A DNA stretch of 6,342 nucleotides from contig CAAEEC010000362.1 in assembly GCA_900754755.1 (NCBI GenBank), positions 1 through 6,342 on the forward strand, given 5' to 3'. A model generated the notes under the pieces. The model was given only the letters and a program-made list of their open reading frames with translations, had not been told where the DNA came from and did no database searches. Shown here one piece after another: positions 1 through 5,475 of this stretch (the stretch's first letter is position 1; each line of letters opens with the position of its first letter). The position numbers were made by a program, and so were the translations under genes. The stretch comes from Clostridia bacterium (GTDB taxonomy: Bacteria; Bacillota; Clostridia; Christensenellales; Aristaeellaceae).

Positions 1-210
1 GCGGCAGGCGAATGGCTCGCTTCGCTCGCGCCAGGCGGCGCGCTGGCGTTGGCCTTTAATGTACACACGTTGAAGCGAAATCAGGTGGTTTCCGCGCTTG
101 CGCGCGCTGGATTTTGCCTGGCGGAGGGAGCGCCCTATGAGGGGCTGGAACACTGGGTTGAGCAAGCTGTAATGCGCGATTTGGTTGTGGCTAGAGCGCC
201 ATTGGCATAA
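1..210 (+). CDS. C-terminal end of a probable SAM-dependent RNA methyltransferase (5' truncated)
   Basis: Frame 1 is open from the first base to a TAA at 208-210, giving the last 69 residues of a protein that begins outside the window. The visible part has a PGGALALAFN stretch. This resembles the late strand of a class I (Rossmann-fold) methyltransferase, where a Pro-Gly-Gly turn precedes a hydrophobic strand. It continues into HTLKRNQVVSALARAGF and ends with EHWVEQAVMRDLVVARAPLA. From memory, this ending (E-H-x-V-x-Q-A-x-x-R-D) resembles the TRM11-like methyltransferases annotated in many Firmicutes, which are thought to modify RNA. The SAM-binding GxGxG loop and any catalytic NPPY-type motif would lie upstream and are not visible, so the substrate is uncertain. 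The gene ends 80 bases before the chosen rho start and may share its transcript. The reading frame is secure; the family call is moderate. Confidence 0.6.
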   Translation, partial: AAGEWLASLAPGGALALAFNVHTLKRNQVVSALARAGFCLAEGAPYEGLEHWVEQAVMRDLVVARAPLA

Positions 211-211
211 T
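184..211 (+). promoter_or_regulatory. Possible weak promoter for rho
   Basis: TTGTGG (184-189) and CATAAT (206-211) are separated by 16 bases and would start a transcript near 218, inside the gap before rho. The -10 element is good (5 of 6) but the -35 is poor. An alternative, TTGGCA at 202-207 with CAATAG 17 bases later, has a weak -10. Neither is convincing, and rho may be read through from the upstream methyltransferase gene. Confidence 0.22.
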
Positions 212-276
212 AGATGCGCATATGCAATAGTATTTTGGAAAGAATGAATTGGCCAATCTTTTCTTTAATGAGGTTC

Positions 277-284
277 AAGGAGGG
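277..284 (+). promoter_or_regulatory. Ribosome binding site deciding the rho start
   Basis: AAGGAGGG lies with its GGAGG core ending 7 bases before the TTG at 291-293, which is ideal spacing. The frame is also open from an earlier TTG at 249, but that codon has only a weaker GGAAAG (237-242) ahead of it. If 249 were used, this near-perfect Shine-Dalgarno sequence would lie within the coding region. The start at 291 is therefore preferred. Confidence 0.8.
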
Positions 285-290
285 TTAGAC

Positions 291-2456
291 TTGGATTATC
301 GCTCACTTCACGCCAAAACAGTGGCAGATTTGCGGCAAATCGGCAGATCCTTGAAAGTAAAGTTTCCCGTAGGAACCACAAAAGCACGCATGATAGAGAT
401 GATTCTCCAGCATATCATGGAAGAGACGGAGCAAGCCGCACAGGAGCAGCAGAACGCCCCGCAGGAACAGAATATCGCGCAGGAAAGCGCTCCCGCACAG
501 GAAGGTTTTGCCGCTCCCGCGGCGGAGGAGGTGAAAAATCCTCAACCAGAGGTGAAGGAACGCTCGGCGACGCCCAGCGTTCGCGGCCGGCCGGGCCGCA
601 AACCCAAACGGGCGCCGCGGGAGCAGGAGGCGCTTGCGTCGGCGCCCGAACGGCCGGCAGAAGGGTCGGAAACGCTGGCCGCAGCTCCCGCAGAAGAATA
701 CGAAAAGCCGCAAACACCGTCTGTGGCAGAAGACGTCGGCTATGAACAGCGCTATGACGAGCGCCTTACGCCGCCACGCAACCAAAAGCAAGCGGTGATG
801 AACCGGCAGCCCATAGCCATGCGAGTGCAGCAACCGCGCCTTTCCCAGGGCAACGCCCGGCAGGGCAGCGCAGGGCAGCGCTTTGAGCGCAACGCCCAAA
901 GATACGACAACAACCAGCGGTTGGACCGTAATGCACAGCGCTATGAGCAGCCACAGCAGCGGTACGACCAGCAGCGCTATGACCAGCAGCCGCAACAGCG
1001 CTACGAGCAGCCGCAGCAACGGTACGACCAGCAGCGCTACGAGCAGCCGCAACAGCGGTACGAGCAGCAGCGCTACGACCAGCCGCAGCAGCGATACGAT
1101 CAGCCGCAGCAGCGATACGATCAGCAGCGCTATGACCAGCCGCCGCAACAGCGGTACGACCAGCGGCGCTACGAGCAACCGCAGCGGCGGTACGATATGC
1201 CGGCTTATGAACTGCAGGAGCCGGGCTTCCGCCGCCAAATGCCCTCTTACACGCCGGAATATGGCACCACCAATCCGGCGGTGCCCGATATTCTGGCCTC
1301 TGGCGAATGCTCGGACGGCGCTGGCGTGCTGGAAATTATGAGCGATGGATACGGCTTTTTGCGCGCGGAAAATTATATGCCCGGTACGCGCGACGTTTAT
1401 GTATCTATGGCGCAAATCCGCCGCTTCGGCTTGCGCACAGGCGATTTGGTCGCCGGCAAGGTGCGCCCCTCCCGCGAGGGAGACCGGTATAACGCGATGC
1501 TGTACATCACGTCGATCAATGACATGGAGCCGGAAGCCAATATCCACCGGCCTTCGTTTGATGAACTGACTCCGCTCTATCCCGATGAGCGGCTCCGCCT
1601 GGAAACGCCCGGCGAAAAGAGCGATTTGGCGCTGCGCGTGATCGATCTCGTCGCCCCCATCGGCAAGGGGCAGCGCGGGTTGATTGTATCGCCGCCCAAG
1701 GCGGGCAAAACCGTGTTGCTCAAGAAAATTGCCAATGCCATCACCGTCAACCATCCTGAAGTGCATCTCATCGTTTTGCTCATTGACGAGCGTCCGGAAG
1801 AAGTGACGGATCTTCAGCGTTCCATCCAGGGCGAAGTGGTGTATTCCACCTTTGATGAACCGCCCGAGGATCATACGCGCATTTCCGAAATGGTGCATGA
1901 GCGCGCCCAGCGGCTGGTGGAGCAGGGCAAGGACGTGGTGATTCTGCTGGATTCCATCACGCGGTTGGCGCGGGCCTATAACGTTGTGATTCCGCCCACG
2001 GGCCGGTCGCTTTCGGGCGGCCTGGATCCGGGAGCGCTGAACAAGCCCAAACGCTTCTTTGGTTCCGCGCGCAACATTGAAAATGGCGGCAGCCTCACGA
2101 TCATTGCCACCGCGCTGATCGATACCGGCAGCCGCATGGACGAGATCATTTACGAGGAATTCAAGGGCACGGGCAACATGGAATTGCACCTGGACCGCAA
2201 GCTTTCCGAAAAGCGGATTTTTCCGGCGGTGGACCTCAATCGCTCGGGCACGCGGCGCGAAGATTTGCTCATGACCAAAGACGAATTGGAGGGCGCGTAT
2301 AGCATCCGCAAGCTCCTGTCCAATTCCAATAACCAAGAAACCGCCGAGCAGCTCATTGGCATGATTGAAAAAACGGATAACAACGCCGATTTCCTCGTGC
2401 GGCTCAAGAGCTGGATCGCCGTGTATGAAAAAGAGGGATATTCCTTGAACCGCTAA
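291..2456 (+). CDS. rho: Transcription termination factor Rho with a large disordered insertion
   Basis: Rho is a hexameric RNA-dependent ATPase/translocase that ends transcription of untranslated RNA. From the TTG at 291 the protein is 721 residues, against 419 in E. coli. Residues about 5-43 form the Rho N-terminal helical domain. Residues about 45-330 are low-complexity: Ala/Glu/Pro/Gln-rich, a basic [10 protein letters not shown] patch (98-107), then RYD/RYE repeats (196-302). The cold-shock-like RNA-binding domain follows (about 334-412) with [14 protein letters not shown] from 345. The ATPase core has Walker A PPKAGKT (468-474), [11 protein letters not shown] with the catalytic Glu at 500, Walker [11 protein letters not shown] (549-558), the Q-loop RFFGSARN, the R-loop region FKGTGNMEL, and the arginine finger in SGTRRED (Arg655). 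All key residues are present, so the enzyme should be active and, by family knowledge, a candidate bicyclomycin target. The extra length lies in the insertion alone. A start at 249 would add 14 residues. Confidence 0.97.
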   Translation: MDYRSLHAKTVADLRQIGRSLKVKFPVGTTKARMIEMILQHIMEETEQAAQEQQNAPQEQNIAQESAPAQEGFAAPAAEEVKNPQPEVKERSATPSVRGRPGRKPKRAPREQEALASAPERPAEGSETLAAAPAEEYEKPQTPSVAEDVGYEQRYDERLTPPRNQKQAVMNRQPIAMRVQQPRLSQGNARQGSAGQRFERNAQRYDNNQRLDRNAQRYEQPQQRYDQQRYDQQPQQRYEQPQQRYDQQRYEQPQQRYEQQRYDQPQQRYDQPQQRYDQQRYDQPPQQRYDQRRYEQPQRRYDMPAYELQEPGFRRQMPSYTPEYGTTNPAVPDILASGECSDGAGVLEIMSDGYGFLRAENYMPGTRDVYVSMAQIRRFGLRTGDLVAGKVRPSREGDRYNAMLYITSINDMEPEANIHRPSFDELTPLYPDERLRLETPGEKSDLALRVIDLVAPIGKGQRGLIVSPPKAGKTVLLKKIANAITVNHPEVHLIVLLIDERPEEVTDLQRSIQGEVVYSTFDEPPEDHTRISEMVHERAQRLVEQGKDVVILLDSITRLARAYNVVIPPTGRSLSGGLDPGALNKPKRFFGSARNIENGGSLTIIATALIDTGSRMDEIIYEEFKGTGNMELHLDRKLSEKRIFPAVDLNRSGTRREDLLMTKDELEGAYSIRKLLSNSNNQETAEQLIGMIEKTDNNADFLVRLKSWIAVYEKEGYSLNR
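876..1196 (+). repeat. Tandem repeat tract within rho encoding RYD/RYE-Q motifs
   Basis: This stretch encodes residues 196-302 of Rho (291 start) and contains 15 RY[DE] motifs spaced 5-8 residues apart, such as [12 protein letters not shown] and RYDQPPQQ, preceded by the variants RFERN and RLDRN. The DNA is repetitive too: the 21 bases at 1080-1100 are repeated exactly at 1101-1121, and units alternate CAGCGCTA(T/C)GA and CAGCGGTACGA. All spacings keep the reading frame. The amino-acid pattern is better kept than the codons (tat/tac, gac/gat, cgc/cgg/cga all vary), which suggests selection on the protein and past expansion in units of whole codons. Confidence 0.9.
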
Positions 2457-2525
2457 GCGCGCAAAGAAAGTTGACTAAGGGCGGGGGAATTGCGGCTTTG
2501 CCACATTCCATCGTTACACCGCCTT

Positions 2526-2577
2526 AGGGGCTGCCTCAAACGGACTTTCAAAGAAGTCAAAAGAGGGAGCCCTTTTT
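2526..2577 (+). terminator. Intrinsic (Rho-independent) terminator after rho
   Basis: GGGCTGCCTC (2528-2537) pairs with GAGGGAGCCC (2563-2572): nine Watson-Crick pairs with one G-G mismatch, extended by a G-U (2527/2573) and an A-T pair (2526/2574). T residues at 2573-2577 follow the stem. The apical part contains a second small hairpin, GACTT (2543-2547) with AAGTC (2554-2558). It lies about 70 bases after the rho stop and before the lacI promoter, so it should separate the two units. A weaker second hairpin, GCCCC-TTTT-GGGTGC (2605-2619) with TTTT after it, may act as backup. Confidence 0.75.
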
Positions 2578-2637
2578 CTATGGCTAAGGCGCATTCGCCA
2601 AATTGCCCCTTTTGGGTGCTTTTCCGTCGCGATAATC

Positions 2638-2669
2638 TTGCCATTTTTCGCGCTATGTGCTATGCTATA
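2638..2669 (+). promoter_or_regulatory. Promoter of the LacI-family regulator gene
   Basis: TTGCCA (2638-2643) and TATGCT (2661-2666) are exactly 17 bases apart, and TGC directly before the -10 makes it an extended -10 (TGnTATGCT). Transcription should start near 2673, leaving a leader of about 29 bases. The 12-base string TGCTATGCTATA (2658-2669) also occurs in the promoter of the downstream glycosidase gene with the same geometry, which strengthens both calls. Confidence 0.7.
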
Positions 2670-2675
2670 GGAAAG

Positions 2676-2690
2676 AAAAATGCGATTTTT
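2676..2690 (+). promoter_or_regulatory. Possible operator-like inverted repeat in the lacI leader
   Basis: AAAAAT-GCG-ATTTTT forms 6-base inverted arms around GCG, just downstream of the predicted start of transcription and before the GGGAG ribosome binding site. It could be an autoregulatory site. However, the arms are simple A/T runs, its odd symmetry differs from the palindrome before the glycosidase gene, and the two sequences are not alike. Confidence 0.25.
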
Positions 2691-2701
2691 GGGAGAGCGC
2701 T

Positions 2702-3703
2702 ATGCGTAGAGAAAGCCAACGCCCCACAATGAAACATATCGCGCAGAAAACCGGCCTCACGATCAATACCGTTTCGCTGGCGCTGCGCAATTCGCCGCTG
2801 GTCACCGCGGAGACTAGGGAGCGCGTGCGCAAGGCCGCGCGGGAAATCGGTTATGTGCACGATGCCTTGGCCGGTTCGCTGCGTTCTGGCAGTTCGCATA
2901 CAGTGGCCATTGTGCTGGGCGATGTGGCAAACCCACTTTTCGCCGAGCGCATTAAGCACCTGGAACGCGAACTGCGCGAACGCAATTATCGCGCCTTGAT
3001 CCTCAACACGGAAGAAGACGCGCAACTGGAATTGGAAGCCATCCGCACCACCATCAGTCACCGCGTGGATGGGGTGATCCTGTGCCCCTGCCAGAAGAGC
3101 CGCGAAAGCCTTGCGCTCTTGCGTCAGTTCGGCGTGCCCTTCGTGCTACTGGGCCGCGAATTCGCGGACGAACCCATGGACGCCGTGGTGTGGGACGATG
3201 AAAAAGGCGGCTTGCTCGCCGCCAACCATCTCTTGGCCCGGCGGTGCAAAAATATCGTCTTTCTCAATGCAGCGCTGGAAACCTCCTCCGCCGCGCGGCG
3301 GCTAAAAGGATATGAGCAGGCGCTAATGGCCGCCGGGCAGAGGGCGCGCGTTTGCGAGGCGCAACCCATGGCGGGCGGCGTGCAGAGCGCGCTTTGCGCG
3401 TTGTTTGCGGGAACTGTGCCTGTGGACGCGCTATTTGCCTTCAACGATTTGATGGCCTTTGAGGCGGCGAGCTGGTTAAAAGCGCGCGGCCTTTGCGTGC
3501 CGCGGGACGTGCGCCTGGTGGGCTTTGACGACATCCTCTCCAGCATCAGCCTGCCCTTTGGCCTCACCAGCGTTTCCGCCGATAAGCGGGAAGAGGCGCG
3601 CCAAACCGTGGAAATGCTTCTACGCCGCATGGAAAATCCCTCTCATTCCGCAGAACATATCGTACTGGATGTGCGCCTCATCGAGCGCGAAAGCTCCCTA
3701 TAA
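2702..3703 (+). CDS. LacI-family transcriptional regulator
   Basis: This is a 333-residue sugar-responsive DNA-binding protein of usual family length. Residues 9-31 form the LacI helix-turn-helix (TMKHIAQKTGLTINTVSLAL). The rest of the headpiece reads TRERVRKAAREIGY, followed by the hinge DALAGSLRSG (54-63), in which Leu60 sits where family members push a leucine into the central CG of the operator. From about residue 66 comes the periplasmic-binding-protein-like ligand domain: VAIVLGDVANPLF, RVDGVILCP, ALFAFNDLMAFEA, and VRLVGFDDI near the end. The ATG at 2702 is chosen because GGGAG (2691-2695) lies 6 bases ahead; a GTG at 2657 in the same frame overlaps the promoter. The gene has its own promoter, and the next operon starts 87 bases after its stop, so that operon is the likely target. 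The ligand cannot be read from the sequence. Repressor rather than activator is inferred from operator placement. Confidence 0.93.
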   Translation: MRRESQRPTMKHIAQKTGLTINTVSLALRNSPLVTAETRERVRKAAREIGYVHDALAGSLRSGSSHTVAIVLGDVANPLFAERIKHLERELRERNYRALILNTEEDAQLELEAIRTTISHRVDGVILCPCQKSRESLALLRQFGVPFVLLGREFADEPMDAVVWDDEKGGLLAANHLLARRCKNIVFLNAALETSSAARRLKGYEQALMAAGQRARVCEAQPMAGGVQSALCALFAGTVPVDALFAFNDLMAFEAASWLKARGLCVPRDVRLVGFDDILSSISLPFGLTSVSADKREEARQTVEMLLRRMENPSHSAEHIVLDVRLIERESSL

Positions 3704-3721
3704 AGAATTTTTCCTATCCCA

Positions 3722-3753
3722 TTGCGTTTCTTCGAAAAATATGCTATGCTATA
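3722..3753 (+). promoter_or_regulatory. Promoter of the glycosidase / glycyl radical enzyme operon
   Basis: TTGCGT (3722-3727) and TATGCT (3745-3750) are 17 bases apart, with TGC (3742-3744) before the -10 giving an extended -10 element. TGCTATGCTATA at 3742-3753 is identical to the string in the lacI promoter. Transcription should start near 3757. No convincing terminator is seen between the lacI stop and this promoter, so some readthrough from lacI is possible. Confidence 0.72.
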
Positions 3754-3759
3754 CGCAGA

Positions 3760-3777
3760 AATATTATCGTTAATATT
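3760..3777 (+). promoter_or_regulatory. Predicted LacI-family operator
   Basis: AATATTATCGTTAATATT has 7-base perfect inverted arms (AATATTA / TAATATT) around TCGT, so the dyad axis falls exactly between C and G. An even palindrome with a central CG is the usual operator form of the LacI/GalR family. It spans roughly +4 to +21 of the predicted transcript, between promoter and RBS, where a bound repressor would block initiation or elongation. Binding by the neighbouring regulator is inferred from adjacency and from its intact hinge leucine. Confidence 0.7.
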
Positions 3778-3779
3778 CT

Positions 3780-3785
3780 AGGAGG
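3780..3785 (+). promoter_or_regulatory. Ribosome binding site deciding the glycosidase start
   Basis: AGGAGG ends 5 bases before the ATG at 3791. An in-frame GTG at 3785 overlaps the last base of this site and cannot use it, so the ATG is taken as the start. Confidence 0.85.
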
Positions 3786-3790
3786 TGCTT

Positions 3791-5464
3791 ATGAAAAAGT
3801 ATGCCGTGGAGTATAAACTCCAAGTCCCCATGGGCGGCGTGCGCCTGACGGGCGGCCGTTTTCAGCGCGTGTTTGAAAACAACGTCGCCTTTCTCAAGGG
3901 TTTCGACCTCGACCGCATGCTCTACTGGTATCGAGTGCACAAGGGCGAAAATGCGCCGGGCGTGCCCTATGCCTTTGGCGACGGGCACTTTGAAAACAAC
4001 CTCAAAGGACAAACCGCGGGCGAATTTCTGATGGGCGCGGGAACTGCGCTGCTGTGGCGGGAAGACGAAGAACTGCGCCAAATGGTGCGCGCCATCGTGG
4101 CGGAAATCGATGCCTGCAGGGATGAAGACGGCTTTCTCATCCCCATCCCACGCGACCAGTTCAAAACCAAGGAGTACCCCAATTACACCCGCGCCTGGAT
4201 CACCTTTGGCCTGCTGGACGCGGGCTATGCGGGCGAGGCGCGCGCCTTTGAACTGGCACGCGGCATGAGCGACTACTTCAACGCCTGCGACGTGCTCCCT
4301 TACGTCAAGGATCTGAACCTGGGCTTTCAGGGCATTCTGGCGAATACCCGGCAGTACGACGCGCCGGACGGCAAATGGGCCGATATGCAAACGGCCATTG
4401 ACCACTACCAGGAAACCTGGTGGCTCGAACAGGTCATCGCCGGGGACCAGCGCGCGATTTACGACCACCCGGGCAACCACCCGCATTCCACGCTGCTCAC
4501 CACGCTGGAAGGCTATTGCGACCTGTACCGCGCCACGGGCGAGGACATCTATCTGCGCGCGGTAAAGAGCGCTCTCCAAATGTACGAGGACAAGTGGCAG
4601 CACGTGGGCGGCGGCATCAACATGTGCGAACACGATACCTTCTGGCCCGGCTGCAACTGGCTTTCGCCCAGCCACAACTACAACGAACTGTGTTCCACCA
4701 ATTTCTGGGTGTTGCTCAACCAGCGCATGCACCGCCTGGAGCCGGACAACGCCCATTACGTGGACGAAATGGAAAACTCGCTCTATAACGTGCTCTTCGC
4801 CGCGCAGGTGGGCAGCCAGGGCTATCACTATCTCAATTTCCTCGAAAGGAGCAAGGACACGCGCTATCTCGATCGCGCCACCTGCTGCGCCTCGCTGGGC
4901 ACGCGGCTGGCGGGCCTGTTGCCGCAGTTCCTGTATACCTTTACGGAGGAGAGCGTAAGCGTCGATCTGTATGCCCCCAGCGAAGCGAACCTGCCCAACG
5001 GCGTATCCCTGCGCGTGGAAACCGACATCCCAGATGGCGGGCACGCGGTCGTGCGCGTGTTGGAAACGCCGCGTCCCTTCACGCTGCGCCTGCGCGTGCC
5101 GCGCTGGTCGCGCGGGGACTACACCGGCCAGTACGAGGTGATCGAAAACGCCAAGGCGGGCGATGTTTTTGTGCGCGATTTCCCCCTGCTCTACCGCGCC
5201 ACGCGTTACACCGGCGGCGAAGAAATCGTTGGCAAAGAGCGTTGGGCGCTGGAGCGCGGCCCACTGCTCTATGCGGCCCTGGGCGCGCCCACGCCGGTGT
5301 GCGTCAGGTGGGATCCCCGGCATCCGGAGGATTGGTTCACGCCCCAGCCGGGCAGCGTGCGCACCCTGCGCCTGAAGGGGGATAACGCCCACGAATACCG
5401 GGCCTACACCGACATTCACGACGAGCCGTTCAGCGTGTATCCCATCGTCGAGCCACGCGAATAG
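3791..5464 (+). CDS. GH127-type glycoside hydrolase (beta-L-arabinofuranosidase family, DUF1680-like), cytoplasmic
   Basis: This 557-residue protein resembles the GH127/DUF1680 family, whose founding member HypBA1 of Bifidobacterium releases L-arabinose from beta-arabinofuranosides on hydroxyproline-rich plant glycoproteins. The N-terminal GVRLTGG is the usual family opening, followed by an (alpha/alpha)6-barrel-like helical region. HypBA1 uses a cysteine nucleophile held by zinc on one Glu and three Cys. Here the matching pattern is Glu299-Leu-Cys301 (NELC) and Cys365-Cys366 (ATCCASL). Glu280 (MCEHD) may be the acid/base, a weaker assignment. The end (about residue 390 on: VDLYAPSEANL, LRLRVPRW, ALERGPLLYAAL) fits the C-terminal beta-sandwich. 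It is somewhat shorter than HypBA1 (about 658 residues). No signal peptide or membrane segment is seen, so it should act in the cytoplasm on imported substrate. It heads an operon behind a LacI-type operator. Related families (GH146, GH142, aceric-acid hydrolases) share the fold, so the exact sugar is open. Confidence 0.85.
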   Translation: MKKYAVEYKLQVPMGGVRLTGGRFQRVFENNVAFLKGFDLDRMLYWYRVHKGENAPGVPYAFGDGHFENNLKGQTAGEFLMGAGTALLWREDEELRQMVRAIVAEIDACRDEDGFLIPIPRDQFKTKEYPNYTRAWITFGLLDAGYAGEARAFELARGMSDYFNACDVLPYVKDLNLGFQGILANTRQYDAPDGKWADMQTAIDHYQETWWLEQVIAGDQRAIYDHPGNHPHSTLLTTLEGYCDLYRATGEDIYLRAVKSALQMYEDKWQHVGGGINMCEHDTFWPGCNWLSPSHNYNELCSTNFWVLLNQRMHRLEPDNAHYVDEMENSLYNVLFAAQVGSQGYHYLNFLERSKDTRYLDRATCCASLGTRLAGLLPQFLYTFTEESVSVDLYAPSEANLPNGVSLRVETDIPDGGHAVVRVLETPRPFTLRLRVPRWSRGDYTGQYEVIENAKAGDVFVRDFPLLYRATRYTGGEEIVGKERWALERGPLLYAALGAPTPVCVRWDPRHPEDWFTPQPGSVRTLRLKGDNAHEYRAYTDIHDEPFSVYPIVEPRE

Positions 5465-5469
5465 GAGGG
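5463..5469 (+). promoter_or_regulatory. Ribosome binding site of the glycyl radical enzyme gene, overlapping the upstream stop codon
   Basis: AGGAGGG begins inside the TAG stop codon (5462-5464) of the glycosidase gene and its AGGAGG core ends 7 bases before the ATG at 5476. The tight spacing supports one transcript and possible translational coupling. Confidence 0.8.
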
Positions 5470-5475
5470 AATCCC

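Noticed and set aside
244..288. 14-codon ATG frame ending just before the rho start, considered as a leader peptide
   Set aside because: There is no properly spaced ribosome binding site (GGAAAG touches the ATG), and nothing in the peptide suggests attenuation. Its stop next to the rho start is probably chance.
876..1196. CRISPR array or non-coding satellite as explanation of the repeats
   Set aside because: Units are short, imperfect, have no unique spacers, and keep the rho frame throughout, so this is a coding repeat.
883..1341. 152-residue Ser/Thr-rich frame in rho
   Set aside because: It is the shifted reading of the RYDQ repeat DNA; the regular SSRNSGTT pattern only reflects the repeats in the real frame.
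303..2336. 677-residue open frame on the minus strand across rho
   Set aside because: It lies entirely antisense to an unmistakable rho. The translation is low-complexity (Leu/Val/Arg runs opposite the RYDQ repeats), with no RBS or recognisable domain. GC-rich codon use makes such long antisense frames common.
2657..2701. Upstream GTG extension of the LacI regulator (15 more residues)
   Set aside because: It overlaps the extended -10 element and lacks an RBS; the ATG at 2702 has GGGAG at good spacing and gives the usual distance to the helix-turn-helix.
2490..2732. 80-residue frame in the rho-lacI gap
   Set aside because: It runs through the terminator and the lacI promoter and into the lacI start, has no RBS before its TTG, and shows no recognisable motif.
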